The position numbers and the translations under genes are program-made. Positions 57,522-64,000 of a stretch of 64,000 nt of DNA are shown in pieces. Source of the DNA: Pseudoxanthomonas sp. J35 (GTDB lineage Bacteria; Pseudomonadota; Gammaproteobacteria; Xanthomonadales; Xanthomonadaceae); assembly GCF_000513995.1 (NCBI RefSeq), contig NZ_AZVB01000020.1, forward strand, positions 39,439 to 103,438. The letters are read 5' to 3'. Position 1 is the stretch's first letter, and each line of letters starts with the position of its first letter. Below the pieces are notes generated by a model, which ran no database searches, had not been told where the DNA came from, and worked only from the letters and a program-made list of their open reading frames with translations.

Positions 57522-57953
57522 ATGGGTATCTCGCGCACCGCCACCGCCCACTGGGAAGGCGACCTCAAGACCGGCAAGGGCAAGCTCAATACGCCGCAGA
57601 GCGGCCTGCTGGCCGACACCCGCTACGGCTTCAACAGCCGTTTCGGCGAGGAGAAGGGCACCAACCCCGAAGAGCTGATCGCCGCCGCACATGCCGGCTG
57701 CTTCACCATGGCGTTCTCGGCCAAGCTCGGCGAGGCCGGCTTCGTCCCGACCTCGATCGACACCCGTGCCGAGGTCGACCTGTCGCTGGAAGGCGGTCCG
57801 ACCCTGTCGCAGATCCGCCTGAAGGTGCGCGCCGTGGTGCCGGGCCTGGACGAGCAGCAGTTCCGCGCCATCGCCGACGACGCCAAGCAGAACTGCCCGG
57901 TGTCCAAGGCGCTGTCGGCGGTGCCGATTTCGCTGGAAGCCGAGCTGGGCTGA
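57522..57953 (+). CDS. osmC: OsmC-family peroxiredoxin
   Basis: 143 residues. MGISRTATAHWEGDLKTGKGKLNTPQSGLLADTRYGFNSRFGEEKGTNPEELIAAAHAGCFTMAFSAKLGEAGF contains the first catalytic Cys (AHAGCF) and the conserved PEELIAAAHAGC block. The second Cys is in NCPVSKALSAVPI. It reduces organic hydroperoxides in the cytoplasm using thiol electron donors. Full length for OsmC rather than Ohr. Monocistronic, with an upstream region (57304-57521) shared with the divergent EF-G-like gene. Confidence 0.94.
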   Translation: MGISRTATAHWEGDLKTGKGKLNTPQSGLLADTRYGFNSRFGEEKGTNPEELIAAAHAGCFTMAFSAKLGEAGFVPTSIDTRAEVDLSLEGGPTLSQIRLKVRAVVPGLDEQQFRAIADDAKQNCPVSKALSAVPISLEAELG

Positions 57954-57974
57954 GGCGCACCCGATCCGGCTCTT

Positions 57975-58367
57975 GTAGAGCGGGGCCCGCCCCACTGTTG
58001 TTGCCGTCACGTCGCTCCGCCAGGCGGGAGAGTCGGGCAAGCCCGACTCTACAGGGCCTGCTTTTGTGTAGCGGGCTTCTCCGCTTTGCCCGCGCCCGCG
58101 TTGCCGTGCCGGACGTGGCTTTGTAGAGCGGGGCTTGCCCCGCTGTGCCCGTGCCCCGCGTTGCCCTGCCGTGGAGTCGGGCAAGCCCGGCTCTACCGTT
58201 TGTTCCCTCTCCCTGCGGGAGAGGGGGGTAGGGGAGGGCGGGGGGCGACCCGGGAGGCACCTGCACCGGGACAGGCGGGGGCCGTGACCTGTAGAGCGGG
58301 GCTTGCCCCGCTGCTTCTCGTGCGGCCTGGGACATCAGGCGTGGGAGTCGGGCAAGCCCGACTCTAC
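57975..58367 (+). repeat. Three REP dimers with a purine-rich hairpin between
   Basis: Occupies most of the 481-base non-coding gap between osmC and the next gene. A/B pairs: 57975-57996 and 58031-58052; 58123-58144 and 58175-58196; 58291-58312 and 58346-58367. Spacers are 30-34 bases. Between the second and third unit is a TTCCCTCTCC...GGGAGAGG hairpin (about 58203-58228), the same extra module seen at 8986. No gene was seen. Confidence 0.88.
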
Positions 58368-58434
58368 GAATGGCGGTTTGCCGGGATGGCGGTTGGCCCG
58401 GCATATTCAGGGGCTTCCTGACCCGGAGCCACCG

Positions 58435-60174
58435 ATGCCCCAGCGCACCGCCTTCGCCCTGATCCTGGCCCTGGCCGCCAGCGCGGTCCCCGCGCACGCC
58501 GCGGCCGCCACCCAGGCTTCCACGCAGGACGCCGACGCCCGCACGACGACGCCGACCGGCGACGCCGTCGCCATCCTCAGCGCCGCGCGCATCCACACCG
58601 GCGACCTGCGCCAGCCGCAGGCCACCGCGATCGCATGGGACGCGCAGGGGCGCATCGTCGGCGCCGGCACGGCGGCCGAACTGCGCAAGCGCTGGCCGGC
58701 CGCGCGCCGCATCGATGCCGGCAAGGCCACCGTGGTGCCGGGCCTGATCGATGCCCACGCGCATGTCATGGAGCTGGGCTATGCGCTGATGCGCGCCGAC
58801 CTCAGCGGCGCCACCAGCCAGGAGGAAGTGGTCAGCCGGCTCAAGGCCTTCGCCGCGACCGCCCCGGCCGACGCCTGGATCCAGGGCTACGGCTGGGACC
58901 AAAACCGCTGGCCCGACGCCACGTTCCCGACCACCGAACTGCTCGATGCCGCCTTCCCGGACCGCCCGGTGTGGCTGCAGCGCATCGACGGCCACGCCGC
59001 CTGGGCCAACACCGCCGCGATGCGCGCCGCCGAGGCGCTCGAAGGTGCGCGCCCGTTCGACGGCGCGTGGCAGCCGGACGGTGGCCGCATCGTCCGCGAC
59101 GGCACCCGCGCCACCGGCGTGTTCGTCGACGCGGCCATGCGCCTGGTCGAGCGCGCCATCCCGCCCTACGACGAGGCCTTCCGCGAGGAAGCGCTGTCGC
59201 GCGCGCTCGCCGCGGCGGTGGCCAACGGCCTGACCGGCGTGCACGACATGGGCGTGTCGCGCGAGGACCTGGCGCTGATGCGCCGCTTCGCCGATGCCGG
59301 CCGCCTGCCGCTGCGCATCGACGCCTACGCCGACGGCGACCGCGAGGCGCTGGCCGACCTCTGCGCCCACGGCCTGTACCGCCACGAGGGCGGCCGCCTG
59401 CAGATGACCGGGGTGAAGCTGTTCGTCGACGGCGCACTGGGCAGCCGCGGCGCCGCGCTGCTGGCCGACTACAGCGACGACCCGGGCAACCGCGGCCTGC
59501 TGGTCACCGACCCGGCCGCCTACGGCGCGGCGGTGATCAAGGCGCGCGACTGCGGCGTGCAGGTGGCGACGCACGCGATCGGCGACCGCGGCAACCGCAT
59601 CGTCCTGGACACCTACCAGTTCGCCCTGGACGGGAAGGGCGCGCGCCCCGACCACCGCTGGCGCATCGAGCACGCCCAGGTGCTGGCGCCGGAGGATTTC
59701 CCGCGCGTGGCCCAGCTGCGCCTGGTCGCCTCGATGCAGCCGACCCACGCCACCTCCGACATGCCCTGGGCCGGCGACCGCCTCGGCCCGCAACGCCTGG
59801 AAGGCGCCTACGCCTGGCGCCGCTTCCTCGACCTGGGGGTGCCGCTGGCGCTGGGCTCGGACTTCCCGGTCGAGTCGGTCGATCCGCGCCTGGGCCTGTT
59901 CGCCGCGGCCACCCGTACCGATCGCGACGGCCATCCGGAAGGCGGCTGGCTGCCCGGGCAGAAGCTCAGCGCCGCCGAGGCCCTGCGCGGCTTCACCGCC
60001 GGGGCCGCCCATGCCGGCCACGACGAGGCCGAGGTCGGCCGCCTGGTGCCCGGGCTGCGCGCCGACTTCGTGGTCCTGGACCGCGACCCGCTGGCCATCC
60101 CGGCCAGCGAGCTGGCCGACCTGAAGGTCAAGGCGACCTGGGTGGACGGCGAGCCGGTGTACCAGGCGCCGTAA
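58435..60174 (+). CDS. Secreted amidohydrolase of the YtcJ/Amidohydro_3 family
   Basis: 579 residues with a signal peptide (MPQRTAFALILALAASAVPAHA). Metal motif HAH in VVPGLIDAHAHVMELGYALMRADLSG; then IDGHAAWANTAAMRAAE, GVTGVHD-type block (LTGVHDMGVSRED), MTGVKLFVDGALGSRGAALL with the bridging Lys, QVATHAIGDRGNRIVLDTYQ, IEHAQVLAPEDFPRVAQL and LALGSDFPVESVDP with the Asp ligand. It hydrolyses an unknown amide or ester in the periplasm. Start ATG 58435. Flanked on both sides by REP clusters. Confidence 0.9.
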   Translation: MPQRTAFALILALAASAVPAHAAAATQASTQDADARTTTPTGDAVAILSAARIHTGDLRQPQATAIAWDAQGRIVGAGTAAELRKRWPAARRIDAGKATVVPGLIDAHAHVMELGYALMRADLSGATSQEEVVSRLKAFAATAPADAWIQGYGWDQNRWPDATFPTTELLDAAFPDRPVWLQRIDGHAAWANTAAMRAAEALEGARPFDGAWQPDGGRIVRDGTRATGVFVDAAMRLVERAIPPYDEAFREEALSRALAAAVANGLTGVHDMGVSREDLALMRRFADAGRLPLRIDAYADGDREALADLCAHGLYRHEGGRLQMTGVKLFVDGALGSRGAALLADYSDDPGNRGLLVTDPAAYGAAVIKARDCGVQVATHAIGDRGNRIVLDTYQFALDGKGARPDHRWRIEHAQVLAPEDFPRVAQLRLVASMQPTHATSDMPWAGDRLGPQRLEGAYAWRRFLDLGVPLALGSDFPVESVDPRLGLFAAATRTDRDGHPEGGWLPGQKLSAAEALRGFTAGAAHAGHDEAEVGRLVPGLRADFVVLDRDPLAIPASELADLKVKATWVDGEPVYQAP

Positions 60175-62046
<1,872 letters not shown>

Positions 62047-62073
62047 TCCACGGCCGTCGAAGCAGCAAGCACA

Positions 62074-62100
62074 GAAGCCCCGCGAAAGCGGGGCTTCTTC
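62074..62100 (+). terminator. Rho-independent terminator of purA
   Basis: GAAGCCCCGC (62074-62083), tetraloop GAAA, GCGGGGCTTC (62088-62097), then TTC. The GAAA loop and pure GC stem make it very stable. Confidence 0.88.
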
Positions 62101-62229
62101 CAGATCGGGGCCAGGTCACCTTCCCGCCGATGAAGTCCGCCGTGTTCGCCGCCGGGCCGCCGTCGCCCATGTCGCGACCGTGAGCTCCACCCCGTTCCTC
62201 CCGTCTGTCACCGCTTCCCCACCGAGCCC

Positions 62230-63597
62230 ATGACCACCTTCGTTTCACCCGACCACATCCGCGGCCTGTTCGCGCAGGCCATGTCCGACATGTACCGCAC
62301 CGAGGTGCCGCTGTATGGCGACCTGATCGAACTGGTCAGCCAGATCAGCAGCGCCGCCCTGCAGGCCGACCCGGCCCTGGCCGGACGCCTGGAGCGCAAC
62401 GGCGAGATCGAACGCCTGGACCTGGAGCGCCACGGCGCGATCCGTGTCGGCACCCCGGCCGAGCTGGCGATGCTGCGCCGCGTGTTCGCGATCATGGGCA
62501 TGCAGCCGGTCGGCTACTACGACCTGACCGTGGCCGGCGTGCCGGTCCACTCCACCGCGTTCCGCCCGCTCAGCGAGGCGTCGCTGGCGGCCAATCCGTT
62601 CCGCATCTTCACCTCGCTGCTGCGCCTGGAACTGATCGGCGACCCGGCACTGCGCGCCGAGGCCGAGGCGATCCTGGCCCGCCGCGACATCTTCACCGCC
62701 GGCGCCCGTGCCCTGGTGGAGCAGGCCGAGCGCGAGGGTGGCCTGGGCGAGGACGATGCCCGCCGCTTCGTCGCCGAGGTGCTGGAAACCTTCCGCTGGC
62801 ACGGCGACGCCACTGTCTCGCTGGAGACCTACAAGGCGCTGCACGGCCTGCACCGCCTGGTCGCCGACGTGGTCTGCTTCCGTGGCCCGCACATCAACCA
62901 CCTGACCCCGCGCACCCTGGACATCGACGCCGCCCAGGCCGGCATGCTGGCGCGCGGCCTGCAGGCCAAGGCGCTGATCGAGGGCCCGCCGCGCCGCGCC
63001 GTGCCGATCCTGCTGCGCCAGACCAGCTTCAAGGCGCTGGAAGAGGAAGTCTCCTATCCCGATGCCGACGGCAAGCTGGTGCCGGGCAGCCATACCGCCC
63101 GCTTCGGCGAGATCGAGCAGCGCGGCCTGGCCCTGACCCCGGCCGGGCGCGAGCTCTACGACCGCCTGCTGGCCGAGGTCCGCCAGGCCGGCGGTGCCGC
63201 CGGCAATACCGCTGCGGACTATCCGCAGCGCCTGGCCGTCACCTTCGCGGCATTCCCCGACGACGAGGCGACCCTGCGCCGCGAAGGCCTGGGCTACTTC
63301 CGCTACCGCCTGACCGACGCCGGCGCCGCCGTGCCGGCCAGCGCGCGCGCGGCGATGTCGCCCGAGGCGATGATCGAAGCCGGCTACGCCGAAGCCGACC
63401 CGATCGTCTACGAGGACTTCCTGCCGGTCAGCGCGGCGGGCATCTTCCAGTCCAACCTGGGCGGCGGCGAGCAGCGCGCCTACGACGCGCACGCCAACCA
63501 GGACGCCTTCGAGGCGGCCTTGGGCACGACCATCAATGATCCGTTCGCGCTGTACGCGCAGGCGCAGGAGGCCTCCATCGCGAGCCTGCGTGCCTGA
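62230..63597 (+). CDS. 2-oxoadipate dioxygenase/decarboxylase family protein (DUF1338)
   Basis: 455 residues. Family of VOC-type nonheme Fe(II) enzymes (HglS/YdcJ) that convert 2-oxoadipate to 2-hydroxyglutarate in lysine breakdown. Blocks: VGTPAELAMLRRVFAIMGMQPVGYYDLTVAGVPVHSTAFRPLSEASLAANPFRIFTSLLRLELI (metal His in VHSTAF), HGDATVSLETYKALHGLHRLVADVVCFRGPHINHLTPRTLDID (HINH), RQTSFKALEEEV, GLGYFRYRLTD and YEDFLPVSAAGIFQSNLGG with the Glu ligand. Start ATG 62230. It sits between two terminators as a single-gene unit. Substrate not proven. Confidence 0.9.
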   Translation: MTTFVSPDHIRGLFAQAMSDMYRTEVPLYGDLIELVSQISSAALQADPALAGRLERNGEIERLDLERHGAIRVGTPAELAMLRRVFAIMGMQPVGYYDLTVAGVPVHSTAFRPLSEASLAANPFRIFTSLLRLELIGDPALRAEAEAILARRDIFTAGARALVEQAEREGGLGEDDARRFVAEVLETFRWHGDATVSLETYKALHGLHRLVADVVCFRGPHINHLTPRTLDIDAAQAGMLARGLQAKALIEGPPRRAVPILLRQTSFKALEEEVSYPDADGKLVPGSHTARFGEIEQRGLALTPAGRELYDRLLAEVRQAGGAAGNTAADYPQRLAVTFAAFPDDEATLRREGLGYFRYRLTDAGAAVPASARAAMSPEAMIEAGYAEADPIVYEDFLPVSAAGIFQSNLGGGEQRAYDAHANQDAFEAALGTTINDPFALYAQAQEASIASLRA

Positions 63598-63633
63598 GGC
63601 GCCGCCGGGTAACCGGTGGAGGTCCCTTTACAT

Positions 63634-63663
63634 AAAGCCCCGCACGCACGCGGGGCTTTTTTT
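63634..63663 (+). terminator. Rho-independent terminator of the DUF1338 gene
   Basis: AAAGCCCCGC (63634-63643), loop ACGCAC, GCGGGGCTTT (63650-63659) running into a seven-T tract (63657-63663). The IS left end begins 15 bases later. Confidence 0.92.
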
Positions 63664-63677
63664 GTGCTTGAATATTA

Positions 63678-64000
63678 GGCTCTTTTGAAATTCGAGTGGG
63701 TTATGCCACGTGCGGGTTGATGCGCGAGAAGTCGAGCTTGCCGGCGATCAGGAAGATGACGGTGCGCATGGTGTCGAGCCGGGTGTAGCCGCGGGCCTTG
63801 CGCTTGGCGGCCTGGAACAGGCCGTTGATGGCTTCCAGGAAGCCGTTGGTCTGGCGGGTCTGGCTCCAGGCCAGGATGCCGTCGAAATGCTTGCGGATCA
63901 TCCGCGTGACGTCCTTCATCGGCTCGACCTTGGAGCGCATGACGTTCGTGCACCACTGCCTGAGCAGCGCGGCGACCACGTTGATCTGCTTGCGCTCGAG
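63678..64000. mobile_element. ISL3-type insertion sequence, one end only
   Basis: The element appears to begin at GGCTCTTTTGAAATTCGAG (63678-63696), resembling the GGCTCTT terminal repeat start of ISL3 elements. It contains the transposase 3' end and runs off the window. An AT-rich octamer GAATATTA (63670-63677) just outside fits the 8-bp target duplication of this family; its partner is outside the window. Confidence 0.75.
63701..64000 (-). CDS. ISL3-family transposase, C-terminal part
   Basis: About 99 residues, frame open at the window edge. The end of the DDE domain is seen: LEAINGLFQAAKRKARGYTRLDTMRTVIFLIAGKLDFSRINPHVA, with the family catalytic Glu in the NGFLEAINGLFQ segment and the FLIAGKLDF closing motif. 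Both match ISL3-type transposases. The gene lies in the usual position with its stop 23 bases from the element end. Whether the copy is intact cannot be judged. Confidence 0.88.
   Translation of the reverse strand, partial: LERKQINVVAALLRQWCTNVMRSKVEPMKDVTRMIRKHFDGILAWSQTRQTNGFLEAINGLFQAAKRKARGYTRLDTMRTVIFLIAGKLDFSRINPHVA

Overview
The window is GC-rich chromosomal DNA (about 70% GC by eye). It most likely comes from a gammaproteobacterium of the Xanthomonadaceae/Lysobacteraceae (Lysobacter, Luteimonas, Pseudoxanthomonas or Stenotrophomonas type). Three things point there: the housekeeping order leuS-lptE-holA-nadD-rsfS-rlmH, maf-rng-yhdP-tldD-darP-pmbA and ispA-xseB-tilS-accA-dnaE; the recurrent GTAG-headed palindromic repeats; and protein features such as THX and a histidine-rich zinc receptor. 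No tRNA, rRNA, CRISPR array or phage was seen.

Layout. 1-6.2 kb: the 3' part of gltX, a Zur-type Fur regulator, a MarR-MFS unit with its own palindromic operator, and a ZnuD-like TonB-dependent receptor divergent from a MerC-domain protein over a Zur-like box, then THX. 6.2-13 kb: hutI and hutF back to back, a secreted serine hydrolase, a 28-codon ORF and a LytS/LytTR two-component pair. 13-17.2 kb: a repeat-dense stretch, a CnoX-type thioredoxin, an XRE regulator/DUF998 operon with twin operators, a SemiSWEET transporter and a secreted amidohydrolase. 17.3-46.6 kb: the conserved housekeeping block for translation, lipopolysaccharide export, NAD, ribosome maturation, TldD/PmbA, isoprenoids, fatty acids and replication. 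A secreted GH43 enzyme, a TonB-like protein and a SIMPL protein interrupt it. 46.7-50.7 kb: a DUF418 membrane protein, a DadA-like oxidoreductase and glutathione reductase. 50.7-53.3 kb: a visibly less GC-rich, damaged segment with a small secreted-protein gene carrying an in-frame stop, a TonB_C-like lipoprotein, a broken second hutG copy, and a frameshifted, truncated globin-coupled sensor fused to it. 53.3-63.6 kb: intact hutG with an EamA transporter, an EF-G-like GTPase, OsmC, a secreted amidohydrolase, purA and a DUF1338 oxygenase. The right edge enters an ISL3-type insertion sequence.

How the genes connect. HutI, HutF and HutG are the last three steps of the five-step histidine degradation route that passes through formylglutamate, although hutG lies 45 kb from hutI/hutF. 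zur, the receptor and the MerC protein look like a zinc-homeostasis group. The most unusual non-coding structure is a family of intergenic repeats. Thirteen oriented REP dimers share a fixed asymmetric plan. At four loci the dimers sit at the end of a larger mosaic repeat that includes a MITE-like long inverted element.
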